A stretch of 64,000 nucleotides of DNA from Bacteriovoracaceae bacterium UBA3083 (GCA_002366565.1 DFBJ01000013.1:372001-436000), one strand, 5' to 3'; positions 24,609 through 33,225 are shown, counted from the first letter of the stretch. The notes: generated by a model not told the origin, from the letters alone. Program-made: numbers and translations.

Positions 24609-25714
24609 ATATTGCAGATGATATTTATAAGATAAATAGAAAGTATATTACAAACTCTATAAACAGAAGCTCTTACCCAGATCTAGAAAATATTTATACA
24701 AATCTTTCTCTCGAATTTGGAGAAGATTGGGAAATACTTTTACCTAAGGAAAAAATTAGAAGTTGGTTCATTTCAATTTCAGAAATGAATTTTGTAAACT
24801 TTGATATCAAGACTGAAGAAGTCATAATTCATGATAATAATACACTACAAGAATTTAACAATGTAAGTAGTAGATTACAGTCTACGAATCTAACAATCGA
24901 TGATTTAGATTTATGTTATAAGTTACTTTGCTTAAAGTATAAAATTGATTGGAATGTATCAAGGCCATTTGTTAGTTTTAGAGCTATAATAAATAATAAA
25001 AAGGTCAGAGTCACCCTTACTCACTCGTCACTTTCAGAAGAGCATTCTCATAAATGCTCTATTAGATTTCTAGGCAGTAAGGTTTATCCACTAGCTTCTT
25101 ATTTCAATAATCCATTAGAGAAAGACATTATTCAATCTCATTTTTTAGATAAGAAAAATATAATAATATGTGGCTCAACTGGATCTGGAAAAACTTCCTT
25201 TCTAAGTTCTCTACTTACAAGCGCTAAAGACAATCAACACGTACTTATTATTGAGGACACATTAGAGATCAATTCTTCAAATAAAACAACAACAAGATTA
25301 GTTGCAAATGAGAAGCCCAATCACTCTCTTAGTGACTATTGTTCATATGCTTTAAGGATGAGACCAGAAAGAATTATTCTGGGGGAAATTAGGTCTCATG
25401 AAGTTGTTCCACTTATTCTAAGTACCAATACAGGACATAAAGGAATACTAACGACTATACATGCAAACAGTGCTCTTGATTGTCCAGGAAGGATATCAAC
25501 TCTACTATGTCTATATTCGGGAATCTCGGGAATGAATAATGAGACTGCTCTTGATTTAATTTCTGCAGGAATAGATATAATTATATTCCTAGAGAATAAA
25601 AAAGTTAAAAATGCAATTTCTCTAATTGGTCACGAAAGAGGACAAGTTAATTATGAAGAGATTCTAACACCCAATCATGAAGTTCCTCTACAGCACTTTC
25701 AATATCTTCGTTAG
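24605..25714 (+). CDS. Tad pilus assembly ATPase (CpaF/TadA-like)
   Basis: A 369-residue member of the type II/IV secretion ATPase family that powers pilin extrusion from the cytoplasmic face. It shows the Walker A motif GSTGSGKT (190-197), the Asp box LIIEDTLEI, the Walker B-type block RMRPERIILGEIR (near 255-267) and the His box TTIHANSA. The length is slightly short compared with many CpaF proteins. Translation is coupled to the secretin by a 4-bp overlap. Its last 68 bp overlap the 3' end of lysC on the other strand, an unusually long convergent overlap. No TadB/TadC, CpaE or prepilin peptidase follows directly. Confidence 0.9.
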   Translation: MNIADDIYKINRKYITNSINRSSYPDLENIYTNLSLEFGEDWEILLPKEKIRSWFISISEMNFVNFDIKTEEVIIHDNNTLQEFNNVSSRLQSTNLTIDDLDLCYKLLCLKYKIDWNVSRPFVSFRAIINNKKVRVTLTHSSLSEEHSHKCSIRFLGSKVYPLASYFNNPLEKDIIQSHFLDKKNIIICGSTGSGKTSFLSSLLTSAKDNQHVLIIEDTLEINSSNKTTTRLVANEKPNHSLSDYCSYALRMRPERIILGEIRSHEVVPLILSTNTGHKGILTTIHANSALDCPGRISTLLCLYSGISGMNNETALDLISAGIDIIIFLENKKVKNAISLIGHERGQVNYEEILTPNHEVPLQHFQYLR

Positions 25715-26747
25715 AGAACTTTAATGAAACAAACTCATCTGTTTGTCTTTCAATCTCATGAACTCGAATAGCATCAAATGGGAATTTAACACTTTTTGAT
25801 AAGAGACTCTCTCCAACAACAGTTACAACATTGTCTTCGATAGCAATTCCAACAGGCCCCTCTTTCAATGGAAGCTCGTGAATGCTTGTTCCTACTTCTG
25901 AAGGAAGAAGAGTTGACTTCACAAGTACAGGAAACTTCTTTCTGATTGCGGGCTCAAGAGTTCTTTCAAATAAAACTTTTGCACCAAAATGGGCCAGTAA
26001 AGCAGCATGCTTATAATTTAAATTATTTATAAATTTAGCTTTTTTTATAACTCTTGGATCGCAAGTTGCGACACCTGCAACATCTGTCCATATAGTCACT
26101 TCACTAGCGTGTAGGACTTCTCCTAAAAGAGTGGCACTAAAATCTGAACCTTCTCTACCAAGTGTTGTCGTTTGCCCAGAAACAGTAGAGCCAATAAAGC
26201 CTTGTGTTATCACAAGATCTTTCTCTGTAAGCTCTCCCCATTTATTAATCGCCTGACTAGTCTCTCCAATAAGTGGAGCGGCAAGATTCCAATGATCATT
26301 AGTGACAAGAACTTCCCTTACATCTTTTAAGATTACATTCTTTGTTGATACAGTTTGTAGATATCGAGATAAGATAAGACTTGATAGCCTCTCTCCAAAA
26401 CTATAGAGGGAATCCATTTTGCTCGGTGAGACTTCACCTTCTCCATTCATTGAACTAGATACTGTCCTAAGCTCTGTTTCTAATTCGAAAATAGAGAGCT
26501 CAATATCTAACTCAAGCTCTCGAGCAATCTCTCTATGCCTATTAAATAATGAATGAATAAGACTTGAAGTAAGATTTTCTTCAGACAATGAAGAAGACTT
26601 TGCAATCATCTCAAGTTCATTAGTCGTATTTTTTGTCGCACTTACAACAACAACACCACAACGATCTTGAGATAATATTATATTTGAAACTCTTTTTATG
26701 GCAGCAGCATCTTTAACACTACTGCCACCAAATTTATAAATCTTCAA
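25647..26747 (-). CDS. lysC: Aspartate kinase, short form
   Basis: The enzyme phosphorylates aspartate, the first step towards lysine, methionine, threonine and diaminopimelate. The 366 residues include the kinase N-terminus KFGGSSVKD, SFGERLSS, GFIGSTVSGQTTTLGREGSDFSA (the substrate/ATP site) and a regulatory tail of only about 75 residues. Usual LysC proteins have 400-460 residues with two full ACT domains, so this one has at most a reduced ACT module and may have simpler feedback control. It lies 4 bp downstream of the ABC-F gene, forming an operon. Its 3' end overlaps the pilus ATPase gene by 68 bp. Confidence 0.88.
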   Translation of the reverse strand: MKIYKFGGSSVKDAAAIKRVSNIILSQDRCGVVVVSATKNTTNELEMIAKSSSLSEENLTSSLIHSLFNRHREIARELELDIELSIFELETELRTVSSSMNGEGEVSPSKMDSLYSFGERLSSLILSRYLQTVSTKNVILKDVREVLVTNDHWNLAAPLIGETSQAINKWGELTEKDLVITQGFIGSTVSGQTTTLGREGSDFSATLLGEVLHASEVTIWTDVAGVATCDPRVIKKAKFINNLNYKHAALLAHFGAKVLFERTLEPAIRKKFPVLVKSTLLPSEVGTSIHELPLKEGPVGIAIEDNVVTVVGESLLSKSVKFPFDAIRVHEIERQTDEFVSLKFSNEDIESAVEELHDWVLESLHN

Positions 26748-26751
26748 AGAA

Positions 26752-28437
26752 CTAATCTCTCGTAAGCTTCTTGTAAGTATGTCTCTTAGGATTCACTGCT
26801 GCATCACCTAAACGCTTACGCTTATCTTCTTCATAATCAGCAAAGTTACCTTCAAACCAAATTGATTCTCCGTTACCTTCAAATGCAAGTATATGAGTAG
26901 CAAGTCTATCTAAGAACGCTCTATCATGGGAAATGATTACGGCACAACCAGGAAAGTCTACAAGAGCTTTCTCTAGGGCCTGAAGAGTATTTACATCAAG
27001 ATCATTGGTAGGCTCATCCAGTAGAAGTACGTTACCACCAGTAAGAAGAGTAGATGCAAGGTGAACTCTATTTCTTTCCCCTCCCGATAACTCTCCAACT
27101 TTCTTCTTTTGGTCTTCACCTGAAAAGTTAAACTTCGCAATATAAGCTCTAGCATTAACTTCTTGTTCTCCAAGCTTTAGGAACTCTGTTCCACCAGAAA
27201 CTGACTCATAAATCGTTTTATTAGGATCTAGAGCACGCCCCTGATCGACATAACTTAATTTAACAGTATCACCTACTTTAAATGTTCCACTTGTAGGCTC
27301 TTGCTCACCAGTGATCATTCTAAAAAGTGTAGTCTTACCTGCACCGTTGGCACCAATAATACCTACAACCCCACCAGGAGGTAGTTGGAAGTTTAAGTTG
27401 TCGTATAGAATTTTATCGTCAAATGCTTTTCCTACATTATCAGCTTCAATAACTGAGTTTCCTAGTCTTGGCCCAACAGGTATGAAGAGTTCATTAGTTT
27501 CATTTCTTTTTTCTTGTGAATCTCTAAATCTATCTTCATAACTTTTAATTCTTGCCTTAGACTTTGCTTGTCTAGCTTTAGGAGAACTTCTAATCCACTC
27601 AAGCTCTTCTTTCATAGCTTTTTGCTTTTTAGACTCTGTCTTTTCTTCTTGAGCTAGTCTCTTTGATTTTTGCTCTAGCCAGTCAGTATAGTTACCTTCA
27701 AATGGAATCCCTTGTCCTCTATCAAGTTCAAGAATCCAGCCAGCAACATTGTCTAGGAAATACCTATCGTGTGTTACAGCAATAACTGTACCTTTGTATT
27801 GTTGAAGATGTCTTTCTAGCCACCAAACAGTTTCTGCATCAAGGTGGTTTGTAGGCTCATCTAAAAGTAAAATATCTGGCTTTTGAAGAAGTAATCTACA
27901 TAGAGCAACTCTTCTCTTCTCACCACCTGATAGAACACCACATTTTTGATCACTTGGTGGACATCTAAGAGCTTCCATTGCTAGATCTAACTTACTATCA
28001 AGCTCCCATGCTTCAGCATGATCGAGAGCATCTTGTAACTTTGCTTGTTTATCTAGAAGGTCGTTCATTTCATCATCGCTCATAGGCTCTGAAAACTTCA
28101 TAGACATTTCATCAAATTTAGCAAGCATGTCTACAACTTCCTGACATCCCTCTTGTACTATCTCTTTAACTGTCTTATCTGGATCTAATGTTGGTTCCTG
28201 CTCTAGGTATCCAACAGTGTAACCCTTTGCCATATGAGTTTCACCAAGATGATCCTCATCAATTCCAGCAAGTATTTTTAAAAGTGTAGATTTACCAGAA
28301 CCGTTAAGACCTAAAACACCAATCTTCGCTCCATAGAAATATGAGAGAGAGATGTTTTTAAGAATATGTTTACTCTTGATAACTTTACCAACTCTATTCA
28401 TTGAGTAGATGATTTGCTTGTCATTTGTCTGGGCCAT
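26752..28437 (-). CDS. ettA: Energy-dependent translational throttle protein EttA (ABC-F)
   Basis: A 561-residue soluble protein with two ABC cassettes and no membrane domain. Cassette one has Walker A GLNGSGKST, signature LSGGEKRRVAL and Walker B ILLLDEPTNHLD. Cassette two has GANGAGKTT, LSGGERNRVHL and VLLLDEPTNDLD. The insertion with LQDALDHAEAWELDSKLDLA is the EttA arm that contacts the L1 stalk and E-site tRNA, and the linker is the usual charged helix pair. EttA gates the first elongation steps according to ATP/ADP. It precedes lysC by 4 bp. Confidence 0.93.
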   Translation of the reverse strand: MAQTNDKQIIYSMNRVGKVIKSKHILKNISLSYFYGAKIGVLGLNGSGKSTLLKILAGIDEDHLGETHMAKGYTVGYLEQEPTLDPDKTVKEIVQEGCQEVVDMLAKFDEMSMKFSEPMSDDEMNDLLDKQAKLQDALDHAEAWELDSKLDLAMEALRCPPSDQKCGVLSGGEKRRVALCRLLLQKPDILLLDEPTNHLDAETVWWLERHLQQYKGTVIAVTHDRYFLDNVAGWILELDRGQGIPFEGNYTDWLEQKSKRLAQEEKTESKKQKAMKEELEWIRSSPKARQAKSKARIKSYEDRFRDSQEKRNETNELFIPVGPRLGNSVIEADNVGKAFDDKILYDNLNFQLPPGGVVGIIGANGAGKTTLFRMITGEQEPTSGTFKVGDTVKLSYVDQGRALDPNKTIYESVSGGTEFLKLGEQEVNARAYIAKFNFSGEDQKKKVGELSGGERNRVHLASTLLTGGNVLLLDEPTNDLDVNTLQALEKALVDFPGCAVIISHDRAFLDRLATHILAFEGNGESIWFEGNFADYEEDKRKRLGDAAVNPKRHTYKKLTRD

Positions 28438-28532
28438 TTATTACCTCTTCTAAGTGTCATAAGTATTGAAATTTCTATTACTAAACTATTACACCTAGGG
28501 CCAAAATACAATCTCCTCAAGCGTCAAATTCA

Positions 28533-29336
28533 CTAAGTTAGGAGCTTTCCTACAAAACTAAAGAGATAGACAAAGTAGCTCAAGAAGCCTCCAACAAGGA
28601 GCGCCATAAACTTCGCTCCATTCATATAGTCCTGAAACTTCTTTTCTCCAAAAGTCCTTAAGAATTGAAGCTCCTCATCTAATTCTTGAATAGATTCAAA
28701 GAGTCCACTCCCACTCTCTTGCCATTGTGATAAACACACTAAGAATCTCTCATCCCAGTCACTAAGTCTTTTAGATGAGGTCTCTTTCATCTGATCCCAG
28801 TCAACATTCTTTAGAACTCTACTTACAGATAATCCACTTTGAGAAAGTGTTCTAATAATCAAGAGGTTCCTCAACCTAACAACTCCGCCATTGATAAATA
28901 TCTTAGAGAGAAAGGCGTTAGAGCTATGCAAAATAATGAGAGCAGTTACTTGCAATAAGAGAATGATAAAATATGTTGAGGAAGAGCTTTCAAACATAGA
29001 GTTGGTTATAAAAATCATGATCAGAATTAATAAACCCATTATAAGTTGTTGGAAGTAAGCCCCTTGCAATACACTATTTATCTTTCTACGCTCTCTATCT
29101 GCATTATAGGCCTCTTTTTTTAGTATCATAAGTGATTCAAGGGCCTTTGCTCCATAGAGCTTTCTGACTTCAAGTAGTAGCCTAGCGACGTGGTAAAGGT
29201 CACTTTTCTTCTTTGGCTCCACCTCCTCTCTTCCTTCAATCAGCTCAATTACATCTTTATGGCCTCTCTGTCTTTGACCTAAAATCCTCTTTGGATTTAA
29301 AAGTAAAATAAAGGGTAAAAAAATAACGAAATATTC
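28533..29336 (-). CDS. Membrane protein, possible TadB/TadC-like (T2SSF) platform protein
   Basis: About 267 residues from ATG 29336, chosen because GGAG lies nine bases upstream; the frame extends back to 29462 without a good SD. Hydrophobic helices lie near residues 5-12, 95-115, 120-140 and 240-262. Between the third and fourth is a cytoplasmic helical domain with LSQSGLSVSRVL and QESGSGLFESIQELDEEL, which resembles the T2SSF (GspF/TadB) pattern of a GlSl..aL helix followed by a G..L.e.l..l segment. With a Tad secretin and ATPase 3-4 kb away, a pilus platform protein is the most attractive reading, but similarity by eye is modest. A generic membrane protein is the alternative. Confidence 0.45.
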   Translation of the reverse strand, partial: EYFVIFLPFILLLNPKRILGQRQRGHKDVIELIEGREEVEPKKKSDLYHVARLLLEVRKLYGAKALESLMILKKEAYNADRERRKINSVLQGAYFQQLIMGLLILIMIFITNSMFESSSSTYFIILLLQVTALIILHSSNAFLSKIFINGGVVRLRNLLIIRTLSQSGLSVSRVLKNVDWDQMKETSSKRLSDWDERFLVCLSQWQESGSGLFESIQELDEELQFLRTFGEKKFQDYMNGAKFMALLVGGFLSYFVYLFSFVGKLLT

Positions 29337-29404
29337 CATACTTAGAGGCTCCACGTCAGATTGACGATTGACGTTAAAAGGAATATTTGAAATAAACAAC
29401 CCAC

Positions 29405-29677
29405 ATGAAAACAACAAATAAAGAAAATTCAAAATTGAACAATACGGCCCTCTACAATCCAAATGTAGAGATCATGAACCTAGAGATTCTCATCTCTAAG
29501 TTAAAAGGTATATGTCATGAAATTGATCCTTATACTGAGTTAACACTTAGTATGAAAGAGAGATTAATTGATGTCGGAATTGAAGAATTCAATGATCCAT
29601 TTGCCTTAACAAACCAACTATTATTTATGACAGAGAATGCCATTGAGAAATTGGCGTCTCTAAAAGAAGAGCTATAA
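29405..29677 (+). CDS. Small helical protein of unknown function
   Basis: A 90-residue acidic protein, predicted mostly helical, with no signal peptide or membrane segment. It contains the regularly spaced pattern LEILISKLKGICHEIDPYTELTLSMKER, with one cysteine. No family is recognised. The ATG at 29405 lacks a clear SD; an internal ATG (residue 24) is possible. It ends 4 bp before the methyltransferase start and so is probably translated from the same mRNA. It is divergent from the putative platform-protein gene. Confidence 0.5.
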   Translation: MKTTNKENSKLNNTALYNPNVEIMNLEILISKLKGICHEIDPYTELTLSMKERLIDVGIEEFNDPFALTNQLLFMTENAIEKLASLKEEL

Positions 29678-29681
29678 CTCC

Positions 29682-30896
29682 ATGGCAAAAATAAAGAAAT
29701 ATAGACTACCAAGGGTTAATCTACACCCAGCGACTCTAAAACATGCAAAAAAAGGTCATCCATGGGTGACGGAAGATACTTTCACGAAAGAGTTCCCAAA
29801 AAAGGAAAACCTACTTATTGGGAAAAACCCTAAAGGTGATGAAAGACTATTCTTATTACATGACCCTACTCATAAAAAAGTAAAAGCAAGAATTTGGGAA
29901 ATAGGAACTGAACTTCCAGAGTCACCTAATGGTTTTGTACGAGCCTTCTCACTTAGGTTAGAAGAATCATTTCTAAGAAGAAAATCGGTATTAGAAAAAC
30001 TTCAAAGAGATAACTTCTACCTCTGCTTTGCAGAAGCTGATGGCATACCTGGTTTAATGATACAAAAGTTCGGTAATGTTGCACTTATTCAAATCTATTC
30101 TGATTTCTGGTTTTTCTTTAAGAACGATATTAGAAGATTAGTAAAAACACATTGTGCAAAACACTTCCCAGAAATTGATAAAGTAATCTTCCAACAAAGA
30201 AAGTCTTCTGAATCTGTTAAGTTTGAAAATATTGAACAAAAACTAACAGAGATAACAGTTCAAGAATTTGGAATTAATTACCATCTTCGTTTTGACTATA
30301 GATACGACATTGGACTTTATAGTGATATGTCTGCAATTAGAAAAAAATTAACTAATGAATTTAGAAATGCTGGTTCAGTTTTAAACCTATATTCGTATAC
30401 TGGTGCATTTAGTTTATTTGCTTTATCTCACGGAGCAACAGATGTTCATAGTGTTGACCTTTCAAATGACTATATTGCATGGTTAGAGAAAAACCTTGAG
30501 TTAAACCCACAACTTAAGGCCGAGAATCACCATAGTAAAATCATGTCAGTAGAGAAGGCCCTTAAGCAGTATATTGCTGAAGGTAAGAAATTTGATCTTA
30601 TAGTGTGTGACCCTCCAAGCTTTTCAAGTGATGGAAGAAAAAGCCAAAACGCTTTAAAGAGTTATGAAAAACTAATTCCTATGATGGAAGAGTGTTTGAG
30701 TGAGAAAGGAAGAATTGTAGCCTTTTTAAATACTCACCATGTACTTAGAAGAAAATTTAACGAAAAAATTGAAAAGCTAGCAAACGAATGCTCACTAAAA
30801 GTATGCAAAGGGCTTCGTATGGAAGAAGACTGTATTACTTTAGGGGGCTTCCCAGAAGGTGACTATCTAAAAGGTATGCTTCTAGAGCGAAAATAA
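29682..30896 (+). CDS. Class I SAM-dependent rRNA cytosine-5 methyltransferase, RlmI/YccW-like
   Basis: A 404-residue cytoplasmic methyltransferase. An N-terminal PUA-like domain spans about 10-80 (with HAKKGHPWV), an EEHEE-like middle segment lies near 90-190 (EADGIPGLMIQKFG), and a Rossmann domain covers about 200-390. It has the SAM motif LNLYSYTGAFSLFALSHGA and the catalytic-site block VCDPPSFSSDGRK. This is the layout of RlmI, which makes m5C1962 in E. coli 23S rRNA, and of the related RlmKL C-terminal domain. The exact target base cannot be read from sequence. It converges with the sensor-kinase gene across a strong hairpin. Confidence 0.85.
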   Translation: MAKIKKYRLPRVNLHPATLKHAKKGHPWVTEDTFTKEFPKKENLLIGKNPKGDERLFLLHDPTHKKVKARIWEIGTELPESPNGFVRAFSLRLEESFLRRKSVLEKLQRDNFYLCFAEADGIPGLMIQKFGNVALIQIYSDFWFFFKNDIRRLVKTHCAKHFPEIDKVIFQQRKSSESVKFENIEQKLTEITVQEFGINYHLRFDYRYDIGLYSDMSAIRKKLTNEFRNAGSVLNLYSYTGAFSLFALSHGATDVHSVDLSNDYIAWLEKNLELNPQLKAENHHSKIMSVEKALKQYIAEGKKFDLIVCDPPSFSSDGRKSQNALKSYEKLIPMMEECLSEKGRIVAFLNTHHVLRRKFNEKIEKLANECSLKVCKGLRMEEDCITLGGFPEGDYLKGMLLERK

Positions 30897-30932
30897 AAAA
30901 GAGAAGTCCTTATTCTTTCGGGATAAGGATTT
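30897..30932 (-). terminator. Terminator for the sensor-kinase operon, overlapping its stop codon
   Basis: AAGTCCTTATTC and GGGATAAGGATTT pair over about twelve bases around loop TTTCG (30904-30932). On the minus strand the stem is followed by CTCTTTTTTATTTT. The kinase stop codon (30910-30912) lies inside the stem. It may also attenuate read-through from the methyltransferase gene on the plus strand. Confidence 0.7.
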
Positions 30933-32151
30933 CTAATTTCGCACCTTTGACTTTACTCCCCTCAAGAATATTTCCTATTGATAAACTTCCCTTATGAGCA
31001 AGAATGATCTTCTTCATAATGACTGCCCCAAGACCAATTGAAATTCTTCCATCTTGATCTTTTATAATCTCTCGAGACCTAAACTTTTCACCGAAGTTCT
31101 TTTTTCTCTCCTCGGAAATTCCTTTACCGTCATCAATAATACAAATCTTCCAAAAGCTTTTATCTTCTTCAATAAGAACATCTACCTTTTTAGTAGAAAA
31201 AGATATTGCATTGCCAATTGCATTTTGAAAAAGCCTCTTTAACTGCTGCTTATCCCCAGAGACAAACATAGAGTCTCTATCATTTAGATTAGTATTAATG
31301 TCTATCTCTTGAGTCTTAAATGAATGAACTTGACCTTGAATGACTTCACTCAAGTTAACACTACTAAGTGAGATATTATTATTCTTATCAGCCAAGTCGG
31401 AAATAAAAAGTAAGTCATTCACAAGTTTTTCAAAGTATTTAACTTCTGAAAGACTAGTATGAAGAAAGCCAGTGGCCTCTTCTTTAGACATATTAGTAGA
31501 GTGTTCTATAAGAACCTCAAGCATACTCTTGAGGCTCGTAATAGGTGTCCTAACATCATGAACAAGCTCTTGAAGTATTGTTTTTCTTTGAATTTCTGCT
31601 TTTTCTAAATTTAAAACTAACTTCTCCAACTCATCTGCCATATCATCAACTTCACTACTTATAGCCCCAAAGTTAACTCCACCATCTTTTGGAAAACGTG
31701 CTTTTAAATTTCCAGATTTAAGTTCTCTTAAAACTTCTTTCGTTTGATTTGCAGCTCTTCTAAAAAGGTAGACTGTGAGTAAGTGATGCAAAATAAAAAG
31801 AATCAAATGCGGTAAGCCAAATGCCACTGCTACAAATATCTCAGGTTTCATACCAAGAATTGTAAAACCTTCAGGAATACCTCCCTCAAATCTTCTGCCC
31901 CCTCTATCTTCTCTTCCTCTTCTATCCTCTCTGCCTCTAAACCCTTCTCTCTTAGGTCTAATATGTTCAGGACGTGGAGGTCGTCTCATACCTTCAGGTC
32001 CACCAGGTCTCATATGAGAAGGCCTAGGAGGTTTAATCACATGGAGAAAGTCTCTTGAGAATTTATAACCAACAAATGACATTAAACTCGTAAGTAAAAA
32101 TGAGACGAAGAAGTATTTAAATAGATATGTATTCCAAAATTTACTCTTCAA
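30910..32151 (-). CDS. Sensor histidine kinase with Pro/Arg/Gly-rich periplasmic loop
   Basis: A 413-residue inner-membrane kinase. TM1 is near residues 10-28. The extracytoplasmic loop (about 30-100) is low-complexity, rich in Pro, Arg and Gly with repeated RPP, RPEH and GRED units. TM2 is near 107-130, then a HAMP-like linker and HisKA (ELVHDVRTPITSL). The HATPase has an N box (NAIGNAISFS), DDGKGI and SIGLGAVIMKKI. The latter replaces the usual GTGLGL G2 box with IGLGAV, so ATP-lid chemistry may differ slightly. It overlaps the upstream response regulator by 11 bp and is surely its partner. The divergent gene encodes a secreted protein that also carries a KKRRPPRE stretch. Confidence 0.88.
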   Translation of the reverse strand: MKSKFWNTYLFKYFFVSFLLTSLMSFVGYKFSRDFLHVIKPPRPSHMRPGGPEGMRRPPRPEHIRPKREGFRGREDRRGREDRGGRRFEGGIPEGFTILGMKPEIFVAVAFGLPHLILFILHHLLTVYLFRRAANQTKEVLRELKSGNLKARFPKDGGVNFGAISSEVDDMADELEKLVLNLEKAEIQRKTILQELVHDVRTPITSLKSMLEVLIEHSTNMSKEEATGFLHTSLSEVKYFEKLVNDLLFISDLADKNNNISLSSVNLSEVIQGQVHSFKTQEIDINTNLNDRDSMFVSGDKQQLKRLFQNAIGNAISFSTKKVDVLIEEDKSFWKICIIDDGKGISEERKKNFGEKFRSREIIKDQDGRISIGLGAVIMKKIILAHKGSLSIGNILEGSKVKGAKLEILIPKE

Positions 32152-32809
32152 ACTTATACCCTACCCCATATATTGAGGTAATCTTCACCTCTTCTACATT
32201 AGCTTTTTCTAGCTTCTTTCTCAGCTGGCTTATATGAGAGTCAATAGTTCTATCAAATGCTGTTACATCAATCTCTAGAAAATTTAAAATTGAATCTCTT
32301 GAAATTACTTTTCCTTCATTCTTTATGAAGTAGTAGAGAATATCTAATTGCCTTCTATTTAACTTAATTTCATCGTTCTTATACATACAGGTACGAGAAT
32401 CCATGTTTACAGTTAATGATTTGTAAGTTGCGATAGTCTCTTCTTTTTTTATTCTTTTTAAATTAGATTTTATTCTCGCAAGTAGTTCAATATTACTAAA
32501 TGGTTTTCTTAAATAATCATTTGCACCTGCTTCAAAACCGTTAAGAAGAGTATCTTCATCCATTCTTGCTGTAATTAGAATTATTGGTTTCTCACAATTC
32601 TTATTTCTTAAATACTTTGTTAGATCAATACCTGAGCCGTCAGCAAGACCAATATCAAAGAGAAAAAGGTCATATTTATTTTTATCATATAAGTCTTTTG
32701 CTTCAGTTAAGCTCACTGCATGATCAGCAATCAATTCATTTTTCTCAAATATAAAGAGTAAACTTTTAGCAATGTTTGGATCGTCTTCTACCAATAATAT
32801 ATGTTTCAA
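32141..32809 (-). CDS. OmpR-family response regulator
   Basis: A 222-residue two-domain regulator. The receiver (1-118) has the acidic pair VEDD at the N-terminus, the phosphorylation aspartate in LFLFDIGLADGSG (near residue 51), Thr in LITAR and Lys in YLRKPF. The C-terminal winged helix (about 128-220) has the typical LNRRQLDILYYF and DRTIDSHISQLRKKLE recognition-helix blocks and ends YGVGYKFEE. It overlaps the kinase gene by 11 bp. The probable targets are its own operon and the divergent secreted-protein/peroxidase genes. Confidence 0.92.
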   Translation of the reverse strand: MKHILLVEDDPNIAKSLLFIFEKNELIADHAVSLTEAKDLYDKNKYDLFLFDIGLADGSGIDLTKYLRNKNCEKPIILITARMDEDTLLNGFEAGANDYLRKPFSNIELLARIKSNLKRIKKEETIATYKSLTVNMDSRTCMYKNDEIKLNRRQLDILYYFIKNEGKVISRDSILNFLEIDVTAFDRTIDSHISQLRKKLEKANVEEVKITSIYGVGYKFEE

Positions 32810-32836
32810 AACTGTTCCTCACGGTTCAATAGATTC

Positions 32837-32877
32837 TATAATATTCTACCATTCCACCTAATTATTAGGTAGTTAGG
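32837..32877. promoter_or_regulatory. Candidate promoter and response-regulator operator
   Basis: In the 139-bp divergent region a perfect dyad ACCTAAT-T-ATTAGGT occupies 32856-32870. The half-site TTAGG recurs eight bases later (32865-32869 and 32873-32877), the kind of direct repeat bound by OmpR-family regulators. CTACC (32846-32850) and GGTAG (32868-32872) add an outer dyad. A TATAAT (plus strand) lies at 32837-32842. Binding by the adjacent response regulator is inference. Confidence 0.45.
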
Positions 32878-32948
32878 CAATGATAGCTTTCCACAGTCTG
32901 TACACAATTCAATTTTATAATTAATCCAATAACCAAAAGGGGTATTAT

Positions 32949-33188
32949 ATGAAATTTTTAATGAGCAGTTTAATCTTAACATCTTTCTTACTTAATACAT
33001 CTTACGCAGAAGATTCTAGTGGTAAGAAGAGACGACCTCCAAGAGAAGCCGTTGAGGCATGCCAATCTTCAGATGTAGGAGCATCATGTTCATTTTCAGG
33101 TAGAGATGGTGAATCTGTAAGTGGTACCTGCGCTCAGAAGGACTCATCGCGACCACCTGTTTGTAAGCCTTCCAATATGAATAGATAA
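32949..33188 (+). CDS. Small secreted four-cysteine protein
   Basis: A 79-residue precursor with a signal peptide ending at about residue 20 (NTSYAE). The mature part of about 59 residues carries KKRRPPREAVEAC, then a pattern of four cysteines: EAC, ASCSFSGRDGESVSGTC and PVC. The Gly-rich middle with GRDGE looks like a small disulfide-stabilised beta unit. I recall similar EAC...CSF.GR.GE...GTC proteins in other bacteria but know no assigned function. An AAGGGG SD precedes the ATG. It is divergent from the two-component operon and 37 bp before the peroxidase gene, so the three are probably one regulated locus. Confidence 0.65.
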   Translation: MKFLMSSLILTSFLLNTSYAEDSSGKKRRPPREAVEACQSSDVGASCSFSGRDGESVSGTCAQKDSSRPPVCKPSNMNR

Positions 33189-33225
33189 GTCTTTAATTTA
33201 CAACCTGAGAGAGGAAGGAAAAGGT

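Noticed and set aside
31880..32010. Repeat or CRISPR-like array
   Set aside because: The repetitive bases encode the Pro/Arg/Gly-rich loop of the kinase; unit lengths vary and there are no spacers.
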